Shown one piece after another: positions 10,775-19,796 of a DNA stretch of 64,000 nucleotides (positions within the stretch are counted from its first letter, which is position 1; every line of letters starts with the position of its first letter). The translations under genes and the position numbers were made by a program. This stretch comes from Massilia phyllostachyos. Its GTDB lineage: Bacteria > Pseudomonadota > Gammaproteobacteria > Burkholderiales > Burkholderiaceae_D. Below the pieces are notes generated by a model. That model was not told where the DNA came from. It saw only the letters and a program-made list of their open reading frames with translations, and searched no databases. The stretch lies in assembly GCF_021044825.1 (NCBI RefSeq), contig NZ_JAJNOC010000001.1, positions 1,178,001 through 1,242,000 of the forward strand, read 5' to 3'.

Positions 10775-11253
10775 GCCGCGTCCTTCGCGACTGCCGCCTG
10801 CAATTGGTCGAGCAGCTGCTGCCATCCTGCGCGGCGCATGTCCGGGCCGTCCGCGCCTTCGAAGAAGGCCGCCTGGTGCGTGAAGCGCAGGCGCGTGCCG
10901 CCGCCCGGCGCCGGGCTGAATTCGAAGGTATGGACCGAGGCCGAGATCCTGCGGCCGCCGATAGCCATGGTTGCCGCGCTGACGATGCGCTGGTCCGGCA
11001 CCAGGTCCAGGTAGACGCCGTCGGACTCCAGCAGCACGCCGGCGAATGGCGAGCCCGCGTTGAAGCGGTAGCTTGCCGACTCGCGTCCGCCCACTTCGAA
11101 CTGCATCGCGAACGCCTCGACCGTGTGGTTGTCGCTCTCGGCAAACCACTGCCGCTTGCGGCGCGGATCGGCGAATGCGGCGTAGACGCGCGCCGGGCTG
11201 GCGCCAAATTCCCGCTCCATGGTGAAGGTGTCGAACTGGACTGCTGCCGTCAT
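10771..11253 (-). CDS. SRPBCC (AHSA1-like) domain protein
   Basis: About 160 residues of the START-like SRPBCC fold, which makes a hydrophobic ligand-binding cavity. The pattern FGASPARVYAAFADPRRKRQWF near the N-terminus and GGTRLRFTHQAAF ... GWQQLLDQLQAAV at the end are typical of the AHSA1/activator group. Two ATGs are possible. The one at 11253 has AAGGAG six bases before it, while the one at 11259 directly abuts that sequence, so 11253 is preferred. It is the first gene of the operon with the ArsR repressor. It may bind or clear the compound that relieves repression, which is inference from the recurring pairing. Confidence 0.85.
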   Translation of the reverse strand: MTAAVQFDTFTMEREFGASPARVYAAFADPRRKRQWFAESDNHTVEAFAMQFEVGGRESASYRFNAGSPFAGVLLESDGVYLDLVPDQRIVSAATMAIGGRRISASVHTFEFSPAPGGGTRLRFTHQAAFFEGADGPDMRRAGWQQLLDQLQAAVAKDAA

Positions 11254-11268
11254 GACCATCTCCTTGAT

Positions 11269-11325
11269 GAAGTTTGAACTTCAGTATTTACCCATTGGCT
11301 CGGAAAGTCAAGTCTGAACTTCAGT
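11269..11325 (-). promoter_or_regulatory. Promoter with two operator copies for the SRPBCC-arsR operon
   Basis: On the minus strand TTGACT (11311-11306) and AATACT (11288-11283) are 17 bases apart, a good sigma-70 promoter. Two copies of AGTYTGAACTTCAGT lie 40 bases apart (11271-11285 and 11311-11325). The first is part of a perfect palindrome GAAGTT-TG-AACTTC (11269-11282) at the expected transcription start; the second (AAGTCTGAACTT, 11310-11321) is nearly palindromic and overlaps the -35 end. A repressor bound to both would cover the promoter, as expected for ArsR autoregulation. Confidence 0.6.
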
Positions 11326-11409
11326 GATCTGTGTCCGCCATTGCCATGCGCGGTGGATTGCCCCACACTGGCGCCCCCACGATTCAATGACTGAGAAAGG
11401 ACGCAACAC

Positions 11410-11970
11410 ATGGGCTATTCCATCGCCTGGATTCTGGTACGCGGCAAGACCAAGGAGGACATCCTCGCCCAGCTGGGCTTGGCCGACGCGGGCGAGCGCG
11501 ATGACTTCGTCGAGAACCAGGTCGCCGTGGCCGCGCTGCCGGGAGGCGCCTACCTGCTGTGCTTCAACGACATGGCCCATCCCGCCACCCAGGCGGCGAG
11601 CATGGCGCGTGTGTCGAAGGGCTGCGAGGCGCTGGGCTGCCAAGTGGAAGAGAACGTGATGGCGAGCGCCGCATTTTTCTACAAGGACGGCGCCAAGGTG
11701 TGGGACGTGGTGCACCTGGCGGACCAGGGCCTGTATCACCTCGAAGTGAACGGCGCGCCGCCCGCGCTGCTTGACACCATCCATAGCGAGATGAAGGCGG
11801 CCCAGGACGAAGACGGCGGCGAGGGAGCGCAGGTGGACTGGCTGTTCGAAGTGCCGCTCATGCTGGCCACCGCGCTCGGCGGCTACCGCCACGACGAAGG
11901 GCTGCTGTCCGGGGAGGCACTGGTGTTCACGGCGCTGGCTCCCGTGGCGCCGGCCGGCAGCCGCCACTGA
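11410..11970 (+). CDS. Hypothetical protein
   Basis: A 186-residue soluble protein I do not recognise. It starts MGYSIAWILVRGKTKEDIL, has no signal peptide or membrane segment, and is moderately acidic. A short AEEGEQVD-like acidic stretch occurs near residue 138 (EDGGEGAQVDWL). Upstream bases GAAAGGACGCAACAC give a reasonable ribosome-binding site. It is monocistronic, divergent from the SRPBCC-arsR operon and convergent with the methyltransferase gene, whose stop lies 3 bases away. Confidence 0.75.
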   Translation: MGYSIAWILVRGKTKEDILAQLGLADAGERDDFVENQVAVAALPGGAYLLCFNDMAHPATQAASMARVSKGCEALGCQVEENVMASAAFFYKDGAKVWDVVHLADQGLYHLEVNGAPPALLDTIHSEMKAAQDEDGGEGAQVDWLFEVPLMLATALGGYRHDEGLLSGEALVFTALAPVAPAGSRH

Positions 11971-11973
11971 TTG

Positions 11974-12579
11974 CTAGTTGGACGCGCCGCGGCGCTGGAC
12001 GATGACGGCCAGGTGCTTCTCCGGCAGCTGGTCGAATTCCAGGTGCCGGAGGTCGCAGTCCGCTGCTCCAATCGCCTGCAACAGGCCAGGGATGCCGAGC
12101 GTGGCATACGGCAGCGCCGGACCCATCGCATCGTCGACGTGTTCGCCCGCCGTATCCAGCCCGCCCGCGGAAAAGATGAACACCCCACCGGGCGCCAGGG
12201 CCGCCATCAGCTTTAGCATCACCGCGCGCTGTTCGACGAGCGGCACGTGCCAGATGCTGTCCCAGGCCGTGATGAAACGGTAGCTGCGCGCGATCGGCCA
12301 GCTGCGGATGTCCGCGTGATGCAGCAGCACGCCGGGATCGGCCTGCGCCGCCAGTGCGACCATCCGCTGCGAGACGTCGACACCCTCGATACGCAGGCCG
12401 TGCCCGCGCATGGGCGCATTGAAGCGCGTGTTGCAGCCGCAGCCCACATTCAGGGCCCAGCCATCGTCGACTGTATCGAGCAAGGAGAGGGCGCGCCGGT
12501 GCAGCGCGACCCCGTTGTCCGGATTGAATGCGGCGTCATGCCAGCGCTCGGCCAATGAGTCGTAGGCCGCGCCGGTCAT
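11974..12579 (-). CDS. Class I SAM-dependent methyltransferase
   Basis: A 201-residue Rossmann-fold methyltransferase. The SAM-binding motif I is ALNVGCGCNTRF (about residues 42-53), the acidic motif II is IEGVDVSQRM, and a later motif is HHADIRSWP. The substrate is not evident. Its ATG is only 5 bases after the spoT stop on the same strand, so it probably shares the spoT transcript. Confidence 0.85.
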   Translation of the reverse strand: MTGAAYDSLAERWHDAAFNPDNGVALHRRALSLLDTVDDGWALNVGCGCNTRFNAPMRGHGLRIEGVDVSQRMVALAAQADPGVLLHHADIRSWPIARSYRFITAWDSIWHVPLVEQRAVMLKLMAALAPGGVFIFSAGGLDTAGEHVDDAMGPALPYATLGIPGLLQAIGAADCDLRHLEFDQLPEKHLAVIVQRRGASN

Positions 12580-12584
12580 GTTGA

Positions 12585-14822
12585 TTACGACCGCTCGCGC
12601 TCGACCCGGTTCACGCCCGCCACCCGCCGCAGGTTGCGGATCAGCTGCGCCAGGTGCACCCGGTCCTTCACCTGGATGGTGAAGCGCAGCTGGGTCATCA
12701 GGTGTTCGTCGTCCTCGTCCATGCCGACATAGGTGATGTTGGCGTCGGACTCGCCGATCTCGGCCGCCACGCGGGCCAGGATGCCTTTCTCATTATTGAT
12801 GAGCAGGCGCACGCGGCAGTCGAAGCGGCGGTTCAGCTCTTCGCCCCACTGCACGGCGATCCAGCGGTCCGGCTCCTTGGCGCGGATGCGCGCCGCCGGC
12901 AGGCAGTCGCAGGTATGGACCACCAGGCCCTGGTCGCGGCGCAGCTGGCCGGTGATGGCGTCGCCCGGGATCGGCAGGCAGCACGGCGCCAGCTGCACCG
13001 ACACGCCTTCGCTGCCGTAGATGGTCACCGGGTCGATGTCGCTCGACGCCACCGGCTGGGCCGCCGGCATGTGTTCCGGGTCGGCTTCCATCAGGCCGAA
13101 GATGTGGCGCGCCACCAGCGCCGGCATGCGCTTGCCGATGCCGATGTCGGCATACAGCTCTTCCATCGACTTGGCCGAGGATTCGGCCAGCAGCCGCTCG
13201 ACGGTGGTTGGCGGCAGGTCCGGGCCGATGTTGCGCGCGGCCAGGGCGCCGGCCAGCAGTTCCTGGCCCAGCTCCACCGACTCGTTCACGTTCACGGTGC
13301 GCAGGTAGTGGCGGATCGCCGAACGCGCCTTGCCGGTGCGGACGTAGCTCAGCCAGGTCGGGCTCGGGCGCGATTCCGGGTCGGTCACGATCTCGACGAT
13401 GTCCCCGTTGTGCAGCTCGTTGCGCAACGTCGCCGGTTCGTTGTTGATCTTGACCGAGACCGTGTGGTCGCCGATGCCGGTGTGGATCGAGTAGGCGAAG
13501 TCGAGCGCCGTGGCGCCGCGCGGCAGGGCGATGATCTTCGACTTCGGCGTGAACACGTAGACCGAATCCGGGAACAGGTCGACCTTCACGTGTTCCAGGA
13601 ACTCTGCCGAGTCGCCGGTCTGCTGCTGGATGTCGAGCAGCGACTGCAGCCAGGCGTGGGTGCGCTGCTGCAGGTCCGACATGTTCGAGTCGCCGGTTTT
13701 ATAAAGCCAGTGCGCCGCCACGCCGCTCTCGGCGGTGCGGTGCATGTCCTGGGTGCGGATCTGGAATTCCACCGGCGTGCCGTAGGGACCGATCAGGGTC
13801 GTGTGCAGCGACTGGTAGCCGTTGATCTTGCGGATCGCGATGTAGTCCTTGAACTTGCCGGGCATCGGCTTGTACAGGGCGTGCAGGGTGCCCAGCGCCA
13901 CGTAGCAGTTCGGCACCGTGTCGACCACCACGCGGAAGCCGTACACGTCCAGCACCTGCGAGAACGACAGGTGCTTGTTGCGCATCTTCTTGTAGATGCC
14001 GTACAGGGTCTTCTCGCGGCCATACACCTCGGCCTCGATGCCGGCGGTCGCCAGCTGGTTCTTGACCGCCTCGAGGATCTTCTTGACCACTTCGCGGCGG
14101 TTGCCGCGCGCCGCCTTGATCGCCTTGGCCAGGGTGAAGTAGCGCAGCGGGTAGAGGTGCGAGAAGGACAGGTCCTGCAGCTCGCGGTAGATGTCGTTCA
14201 GGCCGAGGCGGTGGGCGATCGGCACGTAGACTTCCATGGTCTCGCGCGAGATGCGGCGGCGCTTGGCCGGGATCATCACGCCCATGGTGCGCATATTGTG
14301 CAGGCGGTCAGCCAGCTTGATCAGGATGACGCGCACGTCCGAGGCCATGGCCAGCAGCATCTTGCGGAAGTTCTCCGCCTGCGCTTCGACCTGGCTCTGG
14401 AACTCGATCTTTTCCAGCTTGGAGAGGCCGTCGACGAGGTTCGCGACCTGGGCGCCGAAGCGCTCGATCAGCTCGTCCTTCTTGACGTCCTGGTCCTCGA
14501 TCACGTCGTGCAGCAGCGCCGCCATGATGGCCTGGGCGTCGAGCTTCCACTCGGCGCAGATTTCCGCGACGGCAATCGGATGGGAGATGTAGGGTTCACC
14601 CGACTTGCGGACCTGCCCGAGGTGCATCTCGTCGGAGAAGCGATAGGCTTCCTTGACCTTTTTCAGCTCGGCGGGGGTGAGGTAGTCGGACAGCTTGTTG
14701 ATGAGCTGCGTCACCGAGGCAACGCCCGGCGCGGGCGCCGGTTCGGCGTCTTGGGGTTTGCCCGGACGCTTGGTGCGGGCAGGGGTTCCTGGATGGGTCG
14801 AATCCGGGGAAGACAAACTCAT
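12585..14822 (-). CDS. spoT: Bifunctional (p)ppGpp synthetase/hydrolase SpoT
   Basis: A 745-residue Rel/Spo homolog controlling the stringent response alarmone. The hydrolase HD motif is intact (ALLHDVIED, H105-D106). The synthetase domain has GREKTLYGIYKKM and the charged motif KFKD at 323-326, the RxKD class of bifunctional enzymes rather than the ExDD of RelA. TGS is at about 419-480, the zinc-finger-like Cys region (LAPCCLPIPGD, HTCDC) near 620-655, and a C-terminal ACT domain at about 670-740. It lies downstream of rpoZ and gmk, the conserved operon order; 77 bases separate it from rpoZ. Confidence 0.96.
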   Translation of the reverse strand: MSLSSPDSTHPGTPARTKRPGKPQDAEPAPAPGVASVTQLINKLSDYLTPAELKKVKEAYRFSDEMHLGQVRKSGEPYISHPIAVAEICAEWKLDAQAIMAALLHDVIEDQDVKKDELIERFGAQVANLVDGLSKLEKIEFQSQVEAQAENFRKMLLAMASDVRVILIKLADRLHNMRTMGVMIPAKRRRISRETMEVYVPIAHRLGLNDIYRELQDLSFSHLYPLRYFTLAKAIKAARGNRREVVKKILEAVKNQLATAGIEAEVYGREKTLYGIYKKMRNKHLSFSQVLDVYGFRVVVDTVPNCYVALGTLHALYKPMPGKFKDYIAIRKINGYQSLHTTLIGPYGTPVEFQIRTQDMHRTAESGVAAHWLYKTGDSNMSDLQQRTHAWLQSLLDIQQQTGDSAEFLEHVKVDLFPDSVYVFTPKSKIIALPRGATALDFAYSIHTGIGDHTVSVKINNEPATLRNELHNGDIVEIVTDPESRPSPTWLSYVRTGKARSAIRHYLRTVNVNESVELGQELLAGALAARNIGPDLPPTTVERLLAESSAKSMEELYADIGIGKRMPALVARHIFGLMEADPEHMPAAQPVASSDIDPVTIYGSEGVSVQLAPCCLPIPGDAITGQLRRDQGLVVHTCDCLPAARIRAKEPDRWIAVQWGEELNRRFDCRVRLLINNEKGILARVAAEIGESDANITYVGMDEDDEHLMTQLRFTIQVKDRVHLAQLIRNLRRVAGVNRVERERS

Positions 14823-14899
14823 ATGTAATATCGATCAGCCAGTGTAGGCACAGAATAACAGAATATCGATATAACGAAATCCGCCCATCCAAGGGGGTA

Positions 14900-15103
14900 T
14901 TACATCGGGACCTTTTTCAGCATCTCGAGGCCGACCTTGCCGGCTGCGATCTCGCGCAGGGCGACCACGGTCGGCTTGTCCTTGGCTTCGACCTTCGGGG
15001 TGTGGCCCTGCAGCAGCTGGCGTGCGCGGTAGGTCGCGGCCAGGGTCAGCTGGAAGCGGTTCGGGACGTTCTTGAGGCAATCTTCGATGGTGATGCGGGC
15101 CAT
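14900..15103 (-). CDS. rpoZ: RNA polymerase omega subunit
   Basis: A 67-residue omega subunit, which helps assemble beta-prime into RNA polymerase and contributes to the ppGpp site. It carries the conserved start [19 protein letters not shown] and the ARQL and [10 protein letters not shown] segments. It sits between gmk and spoT as in most proteobacteria. An AGGAGT-like ribosome-binding site precedes the ATG. Confidence 0.97.
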   Translation of the reverse strand: MARITIEDCLKNVPNRFQLTLAATYRARQLLQGHTPKVEAKDKPTVVALREIAAGKVGLEMLKKVPM

Positions 15104-15161
15104 GTGTCACTCCTGAATGGACAAATGTGCGGCATGCCTGACGGCGCCGCACGCTGATGGA

Positions 15162-15809
15162 TTACAACGTAGGTTGTTGCGCGTGGATTCCCAGCTGGGC
15201 AAACAAGTCGGCGTTGCGGGCCGCCTGTTGGGCGAAGCGGCAACGTGTCGCTTTGACGATCGCCTGCAGTTCCGCGAGGGCGACGTTGAACTCTTCGTTG
15301 ATGATAGCATATTCGAAGTCCGGAGCGTGAGCCATCTCCCCGCCGGCCGCCAGCAGGCGGCGCGTGATGATGTGCGGCTCGTCGGTGCCGCGCTTGTGCA
15401 GGCGCTCTTCCAGCGCTTCGATCGACGGCGGCAGGATGAAGATGCCGGCGGCGTCCGGGAACTGCTTGCGCACCTGGCGCGCGCCCTGCCAGTCGATCTC
15501 CAGCAGGATGTCGGTCCCGGTCTTCATTTCCTGTTCCACCGTCAGGCGGCTGGTGCCGTAGTAATTGCCGTGCACTTCCGCCCATTCCAGGAACTCGCCG
15601 CGGTCGGCGCGCGCGACGAAATCGTCGGGCGTCGTGAAATGATATTCGCGGCCATCCTGCTCGCCCGGACGCGGCTGGCGGGTGGTGGTCGAGATCGACA
15701 GCTTGATGCCCGGTTCCAGCTTCAGCAGGGCGTTGACCAGGGTCGATTTGCCGGCGCCGCTGGGGGCGGCGACGACGAACAGGCTGCCGGAGAGGGCGGG
15801 AGTGATCAT
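15162..15809 (-). CDS. gmk: Guanylate kinase
   Basis: A 215-residue enzyme phosphorylating GMP to GDP. The P-loop is APSGAGKST (about 14-22), the GMP-binding segment includes [19 protein letters not shown] and the core has [18 protein letters not shown]. The length fits the family. It heads the gmk-rpoZ-spoT operon, with 58 bases to rpoZ. A palindromic repeat lies between it and yicC. Confidence 0.97.
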   Translation of the reverse strand: MITPALSGSLFVVAAPSGAGKSTLVNALLKLEPGIKLSISTTTRQPRPGEQDGREYHFTTPDDFVARADRGEFLEWAEVHGNYYGTSRLTVEQEMKTGTDILLEIDWQGARQVRKQFPDAAGIFILPPSIEALEERLHKRGTDEPHIITRRLLAAGGEMAHAPDFEYAIINEEFNVALAELQAIVKATRCRFAQQAARNADLFAQLGIHAQQPTL

Positions 15810-15858
15810 GGCTTGAGTCCTTGGTTAAAACGTGTAGTACGTGTGTTCATCATAAAGT

Positions 15859-15936
15859 TGAACGCGTGGGCGGGAAACCCGCCCACCCTACGAAATCCCT
15901 CATGTAGGGTGGGCGGTCCTCCGCCCACGCGTTCAA
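15859..15936. repeat. Double hairpin of the GCGTGGGCGG...CCGCCCACCCTAC repeat family
   Basis: Two oppositely oriented copies face each other. TTGAACGCGTGGGCGG begins at 15859 and its reverse complement ends at 15936, and each half is itself a hairpin (GTGGGCGGG/CCCGCCCAC and GTGGGCGG/CCGCCCAC). Single copies occur at 30297-30326 and 37170-37200. It fills most of the 164-base gap between yicC and gmk. Confidence 0.8.
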
Positions 15937-15973
15937 ATGGTCGCCGCGTTGTTGCGCAACGACAACAATCAAA

Positions 15974-16876
15974 TTACTCGAGGTTCTGCACCTGCTCGCG
16001 CATCTGCTCGATCAGCAGTTTCAGCTCCATCGACGCATCCGCCAGCTCCTTCACCGACGCCTTCGCGCCCAGCGTATTCGCCTCGCGATTCAGCTCCTGC
16101 ATCATGAAGTCCAGCCGCTTGCCGACCTGCCCGCCCTTCTTGAGGATGTGGCGGGTCTCGTTCAGGTGCGCCGACAGCCGCGACAGCTCTTCCGAGACGT
16201 CGATCCGGATGCCGTACAAGGTCACTTCCTGGCGAATCCGCTCCAGCACTTCCTGGCGGCTCAGCACCGAGGGGTTGCCGTGGCCGGCCAGGCCCAGCGC
16301 GTCCTGCATGCGCTCGATCGCCTTTTGCTGGAACTGCGCGATCACTTGCGGAATCAGCGGCGTGATGCGCTTGACGATGGCTTCCATCGACTCGATGCGC
16401 GACAGCAGCATGGTCGACAGGGCCGCGCCTTCGCGCCGGCGGCTGTCGACAAAGGCAGCGACCGTGGTCGCGGTGAGCGCCGCGACGTCCGCCTGCAGCG
16501 ACTCCTGGCCGACGGTCGACTCTTCGATCACGCCGGGCCAGCGCAGCAGCTCGGCCACCGTCATCTGCGGCGCGCCGGCGAAGTGCTTCGTGATTTCCCC
16601 CTGCAGGCGGGCCAGGTCGGCCAGCAGTTCCCCGTTCAGCGCTTGCGAACCGCCGGACGTCTTGCGGCCGAAGGAGAGGCGCACTTCGACCTTGCCGCGG
16701 GTGATGGCGGCCATGATGGCCGAGCGCAGGTCGGGTTCCAGCGCGCGCAGGTCGTCGTTGATGCGGAACTGGAGATCGAGGAAGCGCGAATTGACGCTTT
16801 TGATTTCGATCGTGAGGGTGCCGGCCGCGCCTTCGCTCGTGGCGACCGCATAACCTGTCATGCTAGAAATGCTCAA
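15974..16876 (-). CDS. yicC: YicC-family endoribonuclease
   Basis: A 300-residue protein of the YicC family. It starts with the conserved SMTGYA motif, has SVNSRFLDLQFRI, and ends with the DUF1732 segment (GKRLDFMMQELNREANTLGAKA). E. coli YicC is an RNase linked to small-RNA turnover, so this one probably acts on RNA. The likely start is TTG at 16876, giving MSISSMTGYA; the next ATG, at 16861, would begin inside the conserved motif. It is upstream of gmk as in many betaproteobacteria and divergent from the Ser/Thr kinase gene. Confidence 0.92.
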   Translation of the reverse strand: MSISSMTGYAVATSEGAAGTLTIEIKSVNSRFLDLQFRINDDLRALEPDLRSAIMAAITRGKVEVRLSFGRKTSGGSQALNGELLADLARLQGEITKHFAGAPQMTVAELLRWPGVIEESTVGQESLQADVAALTATTVAAFVDSRRREGAALSTMLLSRIESMEAIVKRITPLIPQVIAQFQQKAIERMQDALGLAGHGNPSVLSRQEVLERIRQEVTLYGIRIDVSEELSRLSAHLNETRHILKKGGQVGKRLDFMMQELNREANTLGAKASVKELADASMELKLLIEQMREQVQNLE

Positions 16877-16955
16877 AGGGATCCCCGGTTTTTATTCTTT
16901 ACAAGGCCGACATTTATCCCACACAATTGCCCTGTTAAGCAAGGAAACTTCCCGG

Positions 16956-17924
16956 ATGGCCGCACAGAATAACGCACCCCTGCCTGATGGGCTGGAAATT
17001 GCTGGATATCGCATTGTAAAGAAAATTGCGTCCGGTGGGTTCAGTATTGTTTATCTGGCATATGACCCGGAAGGCAACGCCGTGGCCATCAAGGAATACC
17101 TGCCCAGCCAGCTCGCCCTGCGCGCCCCCGGCGAGCTCGCGCCGACCGTCTCCAAGCCGAACCTGCCGGTATTCCGCATCGGCCTGAAGTGCTTCTTCGA
17201 AGAGGGAAGGGCGCTGGCGCGCATCGTCCATCCGAACGTGGTGCGCGTCGTGAACTTCTTCCGTGCCAACGAGACCGTGTACATGGTGATGGCCTACGAA
17301 TCCGGCCACACGCTGCAGGACCACATCGCGCGCCTGCACGCCAAGGGCAGCCGGGTCAACGAGACCGCGCTGCGCCAGCTGTTCAACGGCGTCTGCGCCG
17401 GCGTGCGCGAAGTCCACGCCAACAAGCTGCTGCACCTCGACCTGAAACCGGCCAACATCTACCTGCGCAGCGACGGCTCGCCGCTGCTGCTGGACTTCGG
17501 CGCGGCGCGCCAGACCATCAACATCGACGCGCCGATGCTGGCGCCGATGTACACCCCCGGCTTCGCCGCGCCCGAGCTGTACGGCAAGGCCGCCGCCCTC
17601 GGGCCCTGGACCGACATCTACAGCATCGGCGCCGCCATGTACGCCTGCATGACGCGCACCATGCCGCAGCCGGTCGAAGCACGCAAGAGCGAGGACAAGC
17701 TCGAGCAACAGCTGGCGGCGCTGGCCGGCAGCTATTCGCCGGAGCTGGTCGACATGGTGCGCGCCTGCCTGGACCTCGACCCCTTGGCGCGCCCGCAGAG
17801 CGTGTTCGCGATGCAGAAGGTGCTGCAGGCGGCGCCGACGGTCGCGCCGCAGGACGAGGAACCGGCGCCGGCGCCGGGCGGCTGGCGCGGCATCGCCCAG
17901 CGTATCGGCATCAAGCTAGGCTAA
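16956..17924 (+). CDS. Hanks-type serine/threonine protein kinase
   Basis: About 322 residues, cytoplasmic, with no transmembrane segment. The kinase domain covers about 14-285: glycine loop ASGGFSIVYLA, ATP lysine K46 in AIKEYLP, catalytic loop HLDLKPANI (H160, D162; Leu replaces the usual Arg of HRD), metal-binding DFG at 180-182 and activation-segment end GFAAPELYG. Loss of the HRD arginine suggests activity that does not need activation-loop phosphorylation. A Pro/Ala-rich tail follows. The ATG at 16956 has AAGGAAA upstream; an in-frame ATG at 16860 would add 32 residues overlapping the yicC start. The next gene, 9 bases on, is a PP2C phosphatase, its likely antagonist. Confidence 0.9.
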   Translation: MAAQNNAPLPDGLEIAGYRIVKKIASGGFSIVYLAYDPEGNAVAIKEYLPSQLALRAPGELAPTVSKPNLPVFRIGLKCFFEEGRALARIVHPNVVRVVNFFRANETVYMVMAYESGHTLQDHIARLHAKGSRVNETALRQLFNGVCAGVREVHANKLLHLDLKPANIYLRSDGSPLLLDFGAARQTINIDAPMLAPMYTPGFAAPELYGKAAALGPWTDIYSIGAAMYACMTRTMPQPVEARKSEDKLEQQLAALAGSYSPELVDMVRACLDLDPLARPQSVFAMQKVLQAAPTVAPQDEEPAPAPGGWRGIAQRIGIKLG

Positions 17925-17933
17925 GGAGGCAGC

Positions 17934-18854
17934 ATGCAGTTTTCCGTCTACCAGCAGACCCACATCGGCGGGCGCAAGGTCAACCAGGACCGCATGGGCT
18001 ACAGCTTCACGCGCGATGCGCTGCTGCTGGTGCTGGCCGACGGCATGGGCGGCCACATGCGCGGCGAGATCGCGGCGACCATCGCGCTGCAGACCCTGTC
18101 GATGATGTTCCGGATGCAGGCCGCGCCCTATGTGAAGAAGCCCGAGCGCTTCCTGGAAGAGGCCCTGACGCAGGCGCATTGGGACATCCTGGCCTACGCC
18201 GAACAGCACAAGCTGCCCGAGACGCCGCGCACCACCGTGGTGGCCTGCCTGGTCCAGCACAACTGCGCCGTGTGGGCGCACTGCGGCGATTCGCGCCTGT
18301 ACTGGCTGCGCCGCAACCAGGTGCTGGCGCGCACCCGCGACCATTCCCACCTCGAATACCTGATCGAACGCGGCCGCGCCACCGAAAGCCAGCGCAATAC
18401 CCACCCGGACCGCAACAAGCTGTACAACTGCCTCGGCGCCGGCCAGCTGCCGAAGATCGAGATCTCGGACCAGGCCAGCCTGGAGCCGGGCGACACCCTG
18501 CTGCTGTGTTCCGACGGCCTGTGGTCGATGCTGCCGGAGACCGAGATCGTGCACCGCCTGTCGGCTTCCACCGTGGTGCAGGCCGTGCCCAACCTGGTCG
18601 CGATGGCCGCCGCGATCGGCGGCGCGCGTGCCGACAACACCACCGCGCTGGCGATCACCTGGCAGGGCGCGGGGGCATCGAATGCGCCGGGCGTGATCTC
18701 GACCCAGATGCTGCCCGAGAACGAGGTCAGCTCGACCATCACCGCCGGCGCACCGCTGCCCTCCGGAGCGGACGCATTCGACGAAGACGAAATCGAAAAG
18801 GCGATCGCCGAGATCCGCCAGGCGATCGAGAAGTCGTCCCAGTTACTCAAATAG
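17934..18854 (+). CDS. PP2C-family protein phosphatase
   Basis: A 306-residue metal-dependent Ser/Thr phosphatase. Metal-binding motifs are [29 protein letters not shown] and RADNTT, all intact. A C-terminal extension of about 65 residues (after residue 245) is acidic and of unknown role. GGAGG lies just before the ATG. The gene follows the kinase closely, the usual kinase/phosphatase pairing, sometimes associated with type VI secretion, of which nothing is visible nearby. It should dephosphorylate the kinase substrates or the kinase itself. Confidence 0.93.
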   Translation: MQFSVYQQTHIGGRKVNQDRMGYSFTRDALLLVLADGMGGHMRGEIAATIALQTLSMMFRMQAAPYVKKPERFLEEALTQAHWDILAYAEQHKLPETPRTTVVACLVQHNCAVWAHCGDSRLYWLRRNQVLARTRDHSHLEYLIERGRATESQRNTHPDRNKLYNCLGAGQLPKIEISDQASLEPGDTLLLCSDGLWSMLPETEIVHRLSASTVVQAVPNLVAMAAAIGGARADNTTALAITWQGAGASNAPGVISTQMLPENEVSSTITAGAPLPSGADAFDEDEIEKAIAEIRQAIEKSSQLLK

Positions 18855-18867
18855 ACAAGGACCATTC

Positions 18868-19602
18868 ATGAGTTTCGAACAACGCCCGAGCGGCCGCGCG
18901 GTCGACCAGCTGCGCGCCATCCGCATCACCCGCCAGTACACCAAACACGCCGAAGGCTCGGTGCTGATCGAGTGCGGCGACACCAAGGTGATCTGCACCG
19001 CCAGCATCGAAGAGAAGGTGCCGGGCTTCCTGAAGGGGAGGGGCCAGGGCTGGCTGACCGCCGAATACGGCATGCTGCCGCGCTCGACCCACAGCCGCAT
19101 GGACCGCGAAGCCGCGCGCGGCAAACAGACCGGCCGCACCCAGGAAATCCAGCGCCTGATCGGCCGCTCCCTGCGCGCCGCGTTCGACCTTGAAGCCTTC
19201 GGCGAACGCACCCTGCACCTCGACTGCGACGTGATCCAGGCCGACGGCGGCACCCGCACCGCCTCGATCACCGGGGCGATGGTGGCGGCCTACGACGCCT
19301 TCAGCGTGCTGGTCGAGCAGGGCCTGCTGGCGGCGGTGCCGGTGAAGCATTTCGTCGCCGCGATCTCGGTCGGCGTGTACCGCGGGGTGCCGGTGCTGGA
19401 CCTGGATTATGTCGAGGATTCGGACTGCGATACCGATATGAATGTGGTGATGACGGAGCAGGGGCATTTCATTGAGGTGCAGGGGACGGCGGAAGGGGCG
19501 GCGTTCGATCGCGCCGGGATGAACCGCTTGCTGGATCTGGGGCAGTTGGGTATTGCGGAGCTGATCAGGCTGCAGAAGCAGTCGCTCGGCCTGGGCGGCT
19601 GA
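18868..19602 (+). CDS. rph: Ribonuclease PH
   Basis: A 244-residue phosphorolytic 3-prime exoribonuclease for tRNA maturation. It shows [19 protein letters not shown], the catalytic-region [19 protein letters not shown] and [19 protein letters not shown] segments of the family. The full length is retained, unlike the frameshifted E. coli K-12 form. It starts 13 bases after the phosphatase stop and is followed by repeats and rdgB, a common order in betaproteobacteria. Confidence 0.97.
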   Translation: MSFEQRPSGRAVDQLRAIRITRQYTKHAEGSVLIECGDTKVICTASIEEKVPGFLKGRGQGWLTAEYGMLPRSTHSRMDREAARGKQTGRTQEIQRLIGRSLRAAFDLEAFGERTLHLDCDVIQADGGTRTASITGAMVAAYDAFSVLVEQGLLAAVPVKHFVAAISVGVYRGVPVLDLDYVEDSDCDTDMNVVMTEQGHFIEVQGTAEGAAFDRAGMNRLLDLGQLGIAELIRLQKQSLGLGG

Positions 19603-19613
19603 TCACCAAAATT

Positions 19614-19712
19614 GGGTTCCCGCCTGCGCGGGAACGACGTGCGTACACCTGTAGCCTGAAGACCGTCGTTCCCGCGAAAGCTGGAACAATGCCACTGGCA
19701 TTGTTCCCCCCC
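19614..19712. repeat. Composite intergenic hairpin repeats
   Basis: A hairpin GTTCCCGC-CTGC-GCGGGAAC (19616-19635) is followed by an inverted CGTCGTTCCCGCG segment. The second hairpin is a perfect 11-bp stem, GGAACAATGCC-ACT-GGCATTGTTCC (19683-19707). The GCC-ACT-GGC core recurs at 34409-34421 and, inverted, at 63492-63504. It occupies the gap between rph and rdgB. Confidence 0.75.
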
Positions 19713-19796
19713 AAGTTCGTATCGCCGCCACTCCAGCATCCTTCCCCCCGAAGCGCTAAAATATCCCCCCTCCGCAGCAATCCACACCACCTCACC

